From: Adiantum capillus-veneris
Taxonomy: Eukaryota; Streptophyta; Polypodiopsida; Polypodiales; Pteridaceae
Direction of reading: 5' to 3'
NCBI GenBank assembly: GCA_014529385.2
Contig: CM043954.1
Location: 8,889,306-8,953,305 of the forward strand
DNA length: 64,000 nt
Each line of letters opens with the position of its first letter. The stretch's first letter is position 1. The notes under the pieces are model-generated. The model was not told where the DNA came from. It did no database searches and saw nothing but the letters and a program-made list of their open reading frames with translations. Below are positions 19,470 through 30,275 of the stretch, piece by piece. Position numbers and translations under genes: made by a program.

Positions 19470-22183
19470 AAGGGATCTTTGGTGGTTGCCAAGGGTGAAA
19501 AAGTCGGTACACTTTACTTGTGTGTTGTTAGCACGCAACCTTCAGCTTGTGCAGCAACTACAGAAGTTGACAGTGCGGTGTGGCACTACCGACTTGGGCA
19601 TATGAGTGCCAAAGGAATGCAAATCCTTCAAACAAAGAAGCTTCTTCCAGGTTTGAAAGAAGTGGACTTAGAGTTCTGTGAAGATTGTGTTTATGGTAAA
19701 CAAAAGAGGGTAAAATTTCAAAAATCAGGTTGGTTCATTCCGATGTTTGGGGTCCTACAAGTACACCATCACTTGGTGGCTCATTGTACTATGTAACATT
19801 CATAAACGATGCGACTAGAAAAACATGGGTTTATGTCATGAAGAATAAATCCGATTTATTTTCCATATTTCAAAGGTGGAAATCCTTTGTGGAGAATGAA
19901 ACAGGTACCAAGGTTAAATGCCTCAGATCCGACAATGGAGGCGAATATTGCAACCAAGCTTTTGAAAGCTTTTGTGCTAGCAATGGCATTTGGAGGCAAA
20001 GGACAACCCCAAAGACACCTCAACAAAATGGGATTTCGGAAAGGATGAACAGGACAATCATGGAACGAGCACGAAGCATGCGGCTACATGCAAGCCTACC
20101 GCTTGAGCTTTGGGCGGAAGCTGTAAGTACGTCTGTGTACTTAATCAATCGGTCACCCTCAACGGCATTGGATGGGGGAGTTCCAGAAGAGGCATGGACA
20201 GGTAAACCGGTGAATTATGCATTTCTCAAAGTGTTTGGGTGTGAGGCTTTCATGCACATAGATAGAAGCCTAAGATCAAAGTTAGATGCAAAGTCCAAAA
20301 AGTGTTTCTTCATTGGATATGGAGAAGGAGACTTTGGGTATCGCCTATGGAATCCTGAAGATGGTAAAATCTTAAGGAGTAGGGATGTAATTTTTAACGA
20401 ACAAAATATGTACAAAGATTACTTGGAAAGAAAACAAACAAAAGAAACAAGTGATGAGTACATGGAGCTTGAGGACGGTGAAGACTCAAGGATTGTAAAC
20501 GGTGACAATGTGCAAAAACGTCAACCAAATGAGGAGCCTCAACCTATTCCCCGAAGATCTACAAGAGCAAGTAAACCTCCAGAAAGGTTTGTTCCTTCCT
20601 TCAACCATCTCTTGATCTCAGATTCTGGAGAGCCGGAATCATATGAAGAAGCTATGCAACATGAATCCAAAGAAGAATGGACGAAGAGCATGCAAGTGGA
20701 GATGGACTCACTACATCGCAACCAAACATGGGAGTTGGTTGAGTTGCCTAAAGGTAAGCGGGCACTTCAAAACAAATGGGTGTACAAGCTAAAGGAAGAA
20801 GAAGGTGGGAAGAAAAGGTACAAGTCTAGGCTTGTGGTAAAAGGTTTTTCTCAAAAGAAAGGTATTGACTTCAATGAAATATTTTCTCCTGTTGTAAAAA
20901 TGAACTCAATTAGGCTTGTCTTAAGCCTTGTGGCTGCTCATGATCTAAATCTCGAGCAAATGGATGTAAATACGGCATTCCCTCACAGTGACTTAGAGGA
21001 GGAAATCTATATGCTTCAACCAAAGTGGTATGAAGTAAAAGGTAAGGAGAAAATGGTTTGCAGATTAAAGAAGAGCTTGTATGGTTTAAAGCAAGCATCA
21101 AGACAATGGTACTTGAAGTTTGATCGATGGATGTTGGATCATGGATTCACAAGATGCAACTCGGATCACTGCGTCTACACGGAGAATTTGGGAGATGGGA
21201 AATTCATCATCCTAATGTTGTATGTTGATGACATGTTGATTGCAAGTGCTAACATGCAGGACATCAAAGACCTAAAAGAGGAGCTGTCCAAATCTTTTTC
21301 AATGACAGATTTAGGTGCTGCAAAGAGGATACTTGGTATGAAAATATCAAGGGACAGGACGAAGAAAACAATAAAGCTATCTCAAGAAGATTACATCAAG
21401 AAGGTACTAGAAAGGTTTGCAATGCAAAATGCAAAACCAATTTCTACACCTTTGGCTGGTCATTTTAAACGAACGAAGGATATGTGTCCAAAGACACAAG
21501 AGGAGATAGCCTATATGTCTAAAGTTCCATATGCTGCAGCAGTAGGTTCTCTAATGTACGCTATGGTTTGGGCAAGGCCATACATTGCACATGCAGTGGG
21601 AGTTGTGAGTAGGTTCATGGACAACCCAGGTAAAGAGCATTGGCAAGCTGTGAAGTGGATACTTAGGTATCTAAAAGGGACAACAACAAATGCTTTGTAT
21701 TTTGGAGGAACTGATATTTTTCTAGAAGGGTATGCTGATGCAGATATGGTAGGTGACAAAGATACTCGAAGGAGCACTACTGACTATGTGTTCACAGTTG
21801 GAGGCACAGCAGTAAGCTGGGCTTCAAAGCTGCAGAAAGTGGTTTCACTTTCTACCACGGAAGCAGAGTATGTAGCAATGATGGAGGCAAGCAAAGAAAT
21901 TCTGTGGCTTCACAGATTCTTAGAAGAGCTTGGATTCAAACAAGACAATTGTGTCTTGTACAGTGATAGCCAAATTGCTATCCATCTTGCGAAGAACTCA
22001 GTCTTTCATTCAAGGACAAAGCACATTGAGGTGAGATATCACTTCATACGCACTCTTTTGGAAGAGGGACAACTAAAGCTAGGAAAGGTGCATACAAGTG
22101 AAAATCCTGCAGACGTGTTTACAAAGGTGGTCAACAGGGAGAAGTTGAGCTTTTGCTCATCTTCAATCGGCATTCAAGGATAA
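19470..22183 (+). pseudogene. E5 integrase, reverse transcriptase and RNase H
   Basis: In phase with gag until about 19725 (W-H-Y-R-L-G-H-M, F-C-E-D-C zinc site), then a frameshift into the phase used to 22183. Integrase core residues are seen at F-I-N-D-A-T-R-K, L-R-S-D-N-G-G-E-Y and N-G-I-S-E-R. RT has N-K-W-V-Y-K-L, Q-M-D-V-N-T-A-F and L-Y-V-D-D-M-L-I-A-S. RNase H has Y-A-D-A-D, S-T-T-E-A-E-Y and Y-S-D-S-Q-I-A. Apart from the frameshift the RT/RNase H portion is uninterrupted, so it decayed little after insertion. Confidence 0.92.
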
Positions 22184-22232
22184 GAAGCCAGAATGGAAAG
22201 CAGTCACAGGTTTGGTTTGGAGATCAGTCTCC

Positions 22233-22243
22233 AAGTGGGAGAT
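22233..22243 (+). promoter_or_regulatory. E5 polypurine tract
   Basis: AAGTGGGAGAT immediately before the 3' LTR, the usual copia polypurine tract. Confidence 0.85.
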
Positions 22244-23014
22244 TGTTAAGTATGGAGCCTGATTTACCCTTGTAATTTTCTGTGGTAAAAGCGCACATTT
22301 GTAAGGCCCCCATTATGAGGAGAAGCCATCGTGCGTGAAGGAAAATCACTCACCGCAAACCAAAAATTTCACGGAAAAGAATCAGGGGCAACTTTAAAGG
22401 CCTCGGGGGCGGAGGCCCCCGAGACTTTTTTTCCGCCGGAATATTATGGCCGGACGGCGGCCGGAAAGTGGTCGGAAAACAACCGGTCGGTTGGCCGGTG
22501 GCCGGTAGTCAATGCTCGATGTCTGGTGGCCGGAAGTCAATGGCCGGTGGCCGGTGGCCGAATTCAAAAGCGGACTTGTCTTCTCAAGGGCGGCCACACT
22601 TGGGCGGATTGGAGGCTTTGATTTGGACATATTCGCACAAGGGCGGCTACACATGGCTGTCTCTCATAAGAGATGGCATCCCTTTTGGCCTATAAAAGGA
22701 GGCCATTTCTACACACATTTCATAGTGTGAAGTTGATGCAACAAGGTGAGTGTGAGGTGGTGAGAGTGAAGCAAGGCGGGAGCTCCATTAAGGGTATAAT
22801 CCCTTTGTAAACTACTTCTTGTTTTGAAGTACTAAATCCATTGAGTGGCTTCTTTCCTGTGGACGTAGCCCACATTGGGTGAACCACGTATATCGTGTGT
22901 ACTCTCTCTCTCTCTCTCTCTCTCTCTACTCTATAATCTCGTGTATATAAATCTCTCTCTCTCCATTAAGTAATCTACTCAATTATCTATTTAGCTACGT
23001 CTTATTTCCTAACA
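22244..23014 (+). repeat. E5 3' LTR
   Basis: 771-bp LTR from TGTTAAGTATGG to TTTCCTAACA, followed by the TAAAA duplication. Compared with the 5' copy it has an extra segment near 22385..22417 forming a GC-rich inverted repeat (GGCCTCGGGGG / CCCCCGAG) and a shorter minisatellite. Confidence 0.95.
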
Positions 23015-23019
23015 TAAAA

Positions 23020-23313
23020 TGTGTAATGTCAGGCGTCCAAGACCTTTACAGCTCCACACTTACTGTATCTGCAACCTAGGTACACTAACTGACCTATGCT
23101 TTACATCTTGGAACTCTTATTGAGCCCGTAACACATTAAAATATTATAATGGCTTGAAATAAATCGGGAATTTACAATACGTGACCATTTTGAGAAAACA
23201 TGTGATAAATGTGTAACTCCAATGTTTACTACTTCTTCACTTTGATCTTCGATGTGCATCCGTTCGTCTTGGTCTTTAGCAGCTTCTGTTAACTGACGTT
23301 GACTCAGTTAACA
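23020..23313 (-). repeat. E2 3' LTR, second part
   Basis: The continuation of the LTR after E5, matching about 39081..39373 and ending CAGTTAACA. Confidence 0.88.
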
Positions 23314-23323
23314 ATCCCCCCTT
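23314..23323 (-). promoter_or_regulatory. E2 polypurine tract
   Basis: The plus strand reads ATCCCCCCTT next to the LTR, so the minus strand has AAGGGGGGAT directly before the 3' LTR. Confidence 0.75.
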
Positions 23324-24408
23324 CGTATTTTAGTGCCCGTCCTTAGGCACTATTGAAAAGTGTCCGTGGAGGCAAGGGAGAGTTTTTGATTGGTTGTTGG
23401 TGGGCATAGTGTCTTCATTTGTCATTGAATTGTTGATGAGGTTCAATTTGCTGCAGCATCTTCATTGGTTTGAATAGTCCATTTTGAGAGATGATGTTTC
23501 ATTTTTTCGTTGTAATAGCATCATGATGAGTTTGTTGTTTATTTATGAAAAGTATGTACAAGGGAAATAGAATGATGAGGTTCTAAATTAGGGTCTAATA
23601 CTTGGATGACCAAAGGGAAAAAACCTAGTGGGAAAAACGTGCCTTTGGGATAAGCGCATTATTGGAGTACTTATGAGTATGGGCAATATTAATAAAGTAG
23701 TCAAGGGATTATTTGCTGATAGATATGGAATTAAAGAGGCACCCAATATGAAAGGGTAGCATGATGGAACATTGGTTTGCCTGTTGTAGTCCACTCAAGG
23801 GTGCATAGGTGGAAGCAAAAAGAGTGTCTAATGCATATGTCCAATGAGGGGACATCCTATTTATGCATACACAGAAATGCATGTGAAACAATATGCTGTG
23901 CAAGAAAGATTTTGAGGGGTCTTCAGAAAGATAGTGTAGCTATAAAAGCATATGACATAGCTTTGCAAGCTGGCACCCTTTTAAGAATGGTTTTTGTTGA
24001 CGAGGATATGTGTTCTCATCTTACTGTGCACTGTGCGTGAGTGTTGGACTCCACCACTTGTAAGTTAATAGACTTCGACTCTTATGCTCATTTTATGCTC
24101 ATCTCATCCAGCATGAGCAACATGACTTTGATATGCTTAACTCTTCCAGCTTGAGCATAAGCCTAATAACTACGACTCTTAACACAAAGTTTAATATGAC
24201 TAGAAGCTTTGGGTCTAATGCTTTGCTCATTTTATGGCTCAGCAGCCCGACTTTGACTATGCCAAAGAGTGTTTTTTGCACCCTGGCGACTTGACTTTTA
24301 CATTTTTGAGCTTATTACAAACATTTCTTCAGGTAAAAGTAAGCTCGAATCCTCAAAAAGAGGATTACTAAAGGACCAAGTTGGCATTGAAGGTTTCTTT
24401 TGCCATAC
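23324..24408 (-). other. E2 3' untranslated region
   Basis: No coding region of note on either strand. The stretch has repeated short words of the GACTTTGACT and TGAGCAT type near 24050..24300, but no palindrome array. It lies between the W-[IV]-P-K frame and the polypurine tract. Confidence 0.5.
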
Positions 24409-25166
24409 CTATTTTATCATCTTTGAATTCACATTCACGTTGGTTGGGTTGTCCTTATTTGCCTGTGAAGACTCCATTATCTGTTTGATTCTCCGAGTAG
24501 GCCTGTTGTAAGAAGTCTTTGATGTTGTTGTAGGCCTTTGTTGATTTTTGACATTTGACTTTTGACTAGGAGAATCGGAAGACTTAGGAATCCAAATCTC
24601 TTGAGGACCTTTGTAACTCCATTGTTGACTTTGCTTCATGGTCTTGTTGAGCTCTTAAAATCTTCATGCAGGTCTAGTGTAGTTTCAGTTGTCTTGCGAT
24701 TGACTGGTGGCCAAATCTTTGTATAACTTGTGTAGAATCCTTGTCGAAGAGGAAGATTCTTTAAGATCCATCTCTGCTCTGTATCCTCTTGTGACTTATG
24801 GTTGACTTTGGCATCTTTAGATGTTGTTCTGTTGTATACATGCTGCTTAGGTATCCTAGGATATTGTCGAGGTTGATACCTTGTGGGCCTTCTTTCTTGG
24901 GAGGGACTTGAAGTTACTTCATATGCCCTAACTTGTGGTTTTGGCACCCATATCTGTATGTTACCTCCATAGTAGTCATGTTCCTTTAAGCTCCAATGTG
25001 ATGCTATCCATCCCATGTGTTTGTCTTTCTCTGTTGATTTCCCGTCTTTAATCCAAATTGGATCATTGACTTTGACTAAACTACTCAGAATGAACACTTG
25101 CTTAACTTTTCTTTGCTTTCTTGAGTACTTTGGTTGATATACCTTTGCTTTTCCGGGTGTCTCCAT
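24409..25166 (-). pseudogene. E2 accessory protein tail with repeated W-[IV]-P-K motifs
   Basis: Two overlapping minus-strand frames (24636..25166 and 24409..24639) that make sense as one protein with a frameshift near 24640. Basic and Ser/Thr/Gln-rich, with short Trp-centred motifs spread along it: W-I-K-D, W-I-A-S, W-V-P-K, W-I-L-K, W-P-P and W-I-P-K. The same kind of tail follows a retropepsin-like domain in E3 (50225..50974), where W-I-R-K, W-I-P-K (twice) and W-V-P-I occur. I recognise no family and assign no function. Its place, after the protease-like region and before the 3' LTR, is that of an accessory gene. Confidence 0.55.
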
Positions 25167-25411
25167 TGGGGTTTTAGTTGGGTCAGCAATTGACTTGAAG
25201 TTTCGAAAGTTTGACTTGCTTCAAGAAGCTAATCCATGAGGGTGTTGTGATGTAGAGGCATATGGTGTCACACCTTCTTTGCTAATCGATGGAAGTCCCA
25301 CTTTAGCTTTACCTTTGTCTGCAAGATTTTTCTTTTTTACCTTTGGTCTCAGTGGCATTCTTTGCTCAATAGCTTTTGTGGTTGCTTTTTGCTATGTTTG
25401 ATCTGCACTTA

Positions 25412-26105
25412 CTATTGTCTGATTTGCTCCAAGCTCTTCTGAAGTTTTGTTTGATGAGATGAATCCTGTTCAATAAGATTTTCTTTGATATCAGTCTCCA
25501 TTTTAATTGTGCTTGAGGACTTTGTACTATCGTCCGCGGGTGACCGGTATTGGTCTTCATTCTTTGTTGTCTGTGAAGACTGCATCTTCATTGAACTTTG
25601 TATCTCTAGGACCTTTTGGACCATTGGCATTCCCATTATGATGTCTTCTTGCATATCCGTTACTGTGATCACGTGGAATTGAGCTTTCATGATCTGTGAA
25701 CTTACTTCAATGGTGGTGGAAATGATTCCCCAGCATTCTACTCGTTTGTTTCCTGATATGCTCACAAATTCAGGAGCATCTTCCAGTTGTGGTTGTCCAT
25801 ATCTTTTCCAAGTGTGAAAAGACATGAGGTTTTTGTCTAGTTGAAAATCTAGCTTTACTTCTCATGACATCTTTTCTTCGATTTCACCAATAATGTTGCA
25901 CTTCATCTTCTCAAAATTTCTTTTTGTATTGAATGCTTTTGTGGTGGCGGTGTCCGTGGGTTGAACTTTTTGTACATTGGATTTTCTTTGATCACCTGCT
26001 TTTGTTGATGTTGACTCCTATGACTGTGATACTACAATTTTTTGCAATTGTTGAGCATTGTCTTCCTGCATTTGAGTAACCTTTGACCTTAAAAGGTCCA
26101 TTGTA
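25412..26105 (-). pseudogene. E2 retropepsin-like domain, apparently catalytically dead
   Basis: On the minus strand from about 26105. After a stop at about 25866 the phase runs L-D-F-Q-L-D-K-N-L-M-S-F, then a Gln/Glu-rich stretch, V-E-C-W-G, and F-H-V-I-T-V-T-D...D-I-I-M-G-M-P-M. The last block is the closing hydrophobic-G-x-P motif of retropepsins. By alignment with E3 (L-L-D-S-G-A-Q-A-N-M-I-S-Y) the active-site D-S-G reads D-F-Q here. The following W-[IV]-P-K tail repeats the E3 order. That the fold is retropepsin is inference from two motifs and gene order. Confidence 0.5.
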
Positions 26106-26106
26106 C

Positions 26107-27548
26107 TGTTGATGGGAGCAAAGAGAACCCCGAACCCCGATGGCCTCTAAAACACCGGGGACCGAATGGCGTGCCTCGAGCCTGTCACAATAAAGCAAAC
26201 AGGGGGCACCACTTAGCTTGAGTGGCTAGGACGCAAACAACACACCACCATAACAGAGTTTTCATCCAAGAGAGAGGGATGCTTGGGAGTAATGATGAAG
26301 AGGAAGGGGAATGAGATCAAGTGAGTGAGAGAGAGAGAGAGTATAACGGCTTAGTAATTAGGCACCACAGAAGGATGGCGAATCCGCACACCCTTCACAC
26401 ATATACAAGCTCACTCCACACACAAGACTAGGTGGTGATTCCGCACACCTCACATGGGCAAAACATTGCAAGAAAACATACTCACAAAACCTAAAGCTTT
26501 ATTTAGAGAATAAGGTGATGAAATGGGGAGCATAGGGTAGGGGAAAGAGAAGGGAGAGAGTGGTAGAGCACATGGCGGATAGGTGGGAGCTGATGGTGAA
26601 GACTCGCACGAGGGTTATGGACATCATCCTTCATTTAACTGCCCTTCATCTTCCATAGCCCAAGGGTGTAGAGGTCATGCTCAAGATGAGCATGGTGATT
26701 GCGGTGATGGTGATGGTGTGGGGGTGTGTGTGTGCACTAGGCACACACAGTGCATAGTGTACTCTTTGGTGATGTTGTGTGTGTGTTTAGTGTGATGGTG
26801 ACTCCTCTTTATATATGGAAGGAGGGGGGAGAAATTCTAGAATTTAGAAATGAATAAATCATTATCTACATAGGCCATATGACTGTGGGGCCCACTTGTC
26901 TGGCTGTGTGTATATGCGCCAGAATAACAGTCTCATGAGAGAGAGACTAAGAGAGAGAGATGGGTTGATGAAAAAGGTAACAGTTGGCATGGAGAATAAA
27001 GTAATTACAAGAGGGGAGAGAGGGGAGTGTGTTCAGAGGTGAATCTGTGTGCAGATGTGTGTGAACAGAAGAAAAATCAGGTAACCACGGGGTGGGGATG
27101 GGTCTGTGGGCACCTTTTTCAGTGAAACTGAGTGTGTATGAGTGTGGGGGAGGTTATCTGGCTATAGGACAAGAGACATGGCGCCCTTTAGAGATAGAGG
27201 GGGATATTTGGGTCATGGGATATGATAGGAGAGAGAAAAGGGGGGTGGGGTATACTGTTTTGGAAGATAGGAGAGGTGGCATGTGAGTTAGAATGTATTA
27301 TTGGTGAGGACAGGGCTGGGGTAGCTTGAGGGAAGAGAGAAAGGAGAAAGGACAAGGGGAAGAGAGAGGGGGTTGACCTTTTGAGTGGAGGAGAGGAAAA
27401 GGGACACACAGTGGGGCAACAGTGAAGAAAAAGGAGGCAGGGTGGGGATGGGCTGCCCTGCAGGCACGAGGTGGCCTATTTTACCTTTCTCACTTATTTA
27501 CATATTCATACTTTATTTTTTTCTTACTTTTCCAATGCCTTTTATCAC
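26107..27548 (-). repeat. E8: LTR-like remnant related to E1
   Basis: Begins TGTTGATGGG and ends TTTATCA. Near its left end a block GGGGGCACCACTTAG...CTAGGACG parallels E1 LTR text GGGGCACCACCTAG...CTAGGACG at the same distance from the start. A reverse-strand TATA (CCATATATAAAG) lies at 26807..26817. The bases after the end (CTCCCTCCCTAAGAGGGGG) look like a minus-strand polypurine tract, as in E1. No partner LTR or target duplication was found, so it is a truncated insertion in E2. Confidence 0.5.
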
Positions 27549-27599
27549 TCCCTCCCTAAGAGGGGGTTTCCATGGGGTGGGGAAGAGAGAAGAGGGGTA

Positions 27600-29793
27600 T
27601 GGGAGCCTGGCTTGTGAAAAGCCCCCATCACTGTCTGGCAGAATCTGTTTCTTCAGAGGAGATTTTGGTGGTGACCTTTGTGTAGCCTTTTGGACTTTAG
27701 CTCTCATTGATTTTGACTTTTTTGTCACCTGTTCTAGCATCTTGAGGCTTTGCATCATCTTCAAATAGTCCTTTACTTGAGGTTTAGCATCCCTAGGGGC
27801 TTGTACAAGGTCATGAACCTATTGAAATTCATTGCCATTTGCATCTCGATATGCATATGCGAGCTTGGTCTCATGCAACTGTTTGAACACTATAGGATTT
27901 TTTGGCTTTTGACTTTGACTCGTGGAGATCAACTGAAACTTTTGTCCCTAATGATCTTCATAGAAGAACTTTTCTGCAGATTTTGATGGTTTCTGGGTCA
28001 ATGGAAAACTTCCAACAACCATATGATCTTTCAATGGTTTTTGCTTTGAAAGGGTCTGTTGGCTAGAAGTTCTTGGGCTTCTAACTGGTGTAGCAATTTC
28101 TGGTACTAGATCTGAGCTTGATAAATTTGCAGCTCCCCCCTTCCTAGGGTGATCACTATAGCCTACTTAATTGTGAGAGCTCAAAACTGTTTGGCTCTGG
28201 TTGAGTCTCACCTTTTGGGATTGTGAAGATACACTTTGGGTAGCACTGTTGATTTTGGCATCTGTAAACCTTCTGCATAGTTTCCTATGTATCTTCATGA
28301 AACATGGCAAACTATTCCCCAAGTCAAGTTGTAGTTAGCATTATCTTTGCCCTCATATTGTCTATCCCATGGGTCTCCTATGATATGAGCTTCTGTTGTT
28401 TCAAAGGTCAAGGCATCATAAATGCTAGACTCTCGTCTATATCTACAACTATTTTGGTCAAAGTATATGCTCGTTTGGTCACAACATTGAAGGTTTATTT
28501 CCAATGGTGGAGAATTTGGCTCTGAAGAAATTTCTGGGTTCACGCGGGTAATATCCTTCAACTCTAGAGAGGATGGCTATAATAGATTCTTTCCTCTCAA
28601 ATGAACCATCCTTTTGGATCTATCACTGGACGCACTTCTATGAGCTGGTATGTGGTCCATTCAAACATTGGTTGATCCTTTTTGTACAGTTTTCCTTTTT
28701 GGTCTACATAGTGTGCCTATGAAATATGTGTACCATACAAATCTAGCATCATTCTTTGATGTGTCCCTTAGACTCGTGAATGATTGCACACTTGTGTCAG
28801 TGGATGCAAAATCATTTGCAAAATTAACAATCTTTTAAATCTTTGGTGATATCTCGACACCTTTACTAAATTCATGCAGGAATTTGTTGTTCAAAGAATC
28901 AATTTTAAGCTTTTCAGGTGCCTGTGCATCTTTGTGTTGATTTTGTACTTGCAGTGTTTTTACTGATGCTTCTAATGGTAATGCAGAATCATCCGATTGC
29001 ATTAAAAATGACGAGTTAAATGCACTTACATCAAGATTCGCATTTTCAATTTTCTCTGTATCTTCCTTGGCGGTTGATATGTCCCTGTTGTCAGGATTTC
29101 TTGGACAATCTTAAAAAAATTTCCACCTGTTCATCCACAATCTGGGCAATACGCCATGACTGGTGGTATTTCATTTGGTTATGTCATGTCAAGCTCTAGT
29201 TGAGAAGTTTCTGCTTCTATGTTGGCCAAGTTGTCGGTATCTTCTTTTAGAACACTGAGCATCAAGCTGTAGATTGCTCCATCTAAACCTTTGTACCATC
29301 TTTGGCTTTGTTCTCCAATTAGATTTTCTTCTATTGGCTGATCTGTTGGATCTTGCAATTCTGGATCTCGACTATAGATCTGACCACTGTAATCCATGTA
29401 CAATGACCCTGATTGCATATGCACTAAATGTATGTTTTGCGGACTTATGCAGATTTCTAGATAAACACTCGGGTTGATTTTTTTCACTTCTATCTGCACT
29501 TCGTCTTTGAGCTTGCAATACCTGGCTCCATTGAAGTTAGTGAACATCTGGGAGTTCTCTGAATCTGGCTTTACTCTGATTAATAGGATCTTGGCTCCTG
29601 CGTTGCTTTTGTTGTTCATCAAGTATCTATGGCCTTTTGAATTTGTATACAAGACTTTATCCCCATTGTAGCCATAAAGCTTTAAAATCTGCTTTGTTGC
29701 ACTTGTACATGTGTTACCACTTCTACTGGCTTGCTTTGTTGTACTTGAACTCTCAGCTCGAGATGAGTCCATGTCGACTGGTTCTATAAACAC
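27600..29793 (-). pseudogene. E2 protein region with repeated Y-x-[DN]-x-x-G-x-x-[YF] motif
   Basis: A decayed minus-strand reading region, best preserved in 29179..29793 (204 residues). That part holds four copies at residues 49-57 (Y-T-N-S-K-G-H-R-Y), 84-92 (F-T-N-F-N-G-A-R-Y), 132-140 (Y-M-D-Y-S-G-Q-I-Y) and 167-175 (Y-K-G-L-D-G-A-I-Y), spaced 35, 48 and 35 residues. More lie downstream in shifted phases: Y-V-D-Q-K-G-K-L-Y (28684..28710), Y-F-D-Q-N-S-C-R-Y (28439..28465), one holding a stop at about 27936..27964, and Y-R-D-A-N-G-N-E-F (27825..27851). Gag-like position, first after the primer site. I know no such family. E3 has the motif in its gag leader. Confidence 0.55.
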
Positions 29794-30275
29794 TGTCTCC
29801 TAGCAGATTTCGGTATTAATTAGCAAAAGAATTTCTACTCGGGTTTGATAAAACTACTTTTTCCAAAGTACTTTTGGCAGTTTATTTCTCTTAAACTCAG
29901 AAGAGTTGATTAACTCTAGCTCAAAAGTGTCAGAATTGGTTGTAACCTTTGAATGATGAAAATCTAGGCCTTGAATAACCTAACCTGCAGATTAGATTGT
30001 TATCCGTTTTTTCCACTTGACTTGAATTCAGCTCTTGTCAAGCTCCCAATTCTTTGCCTGCAACCTAGTTCTTCAATCTGAGCTAAGTGAGGCAGCAATT
30101 GAGATTTCCAAATTCTATCCTTGCAAAGGAGCTAAAGGACTAATCTGTAACTTGAAACTGAGTTACCAGGTACCAAATTTGGATCCGATGGAACCCAAAA
30201 TTGACCAGTGGTCTTGTATTATGTTGTTCTAGCACTACACAAGATTAAAAGTCCAAAATCTTGTTTCTGGGGCTC

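Larger units (their letters stand above)
14164..23014 (+). mobile_element. E5: Tork-like Ty1/copia retrotransposon
   Basis: A full-length copia element with LTRs of 777 and 771 bp, an initiator Met-tRNA primer site, a polypurine tract and the order gag-protease-integrase-RT-RNase H. TAAAA flanks both ends (14159..14163 and 23015..23019). The unoccupied site survives at about 39077 in the other E2 LTR, where GGTCTAAAATGTG is uninterrupted. The polyprotein is broken by the E6 insertion in gag, one stop (19467) and one frameshift (about 19725), so the copy is dead. The gag start and the L-Y-V-D-D RT resemble the Tork/Tnt1 branch. Confidence 0.95.
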
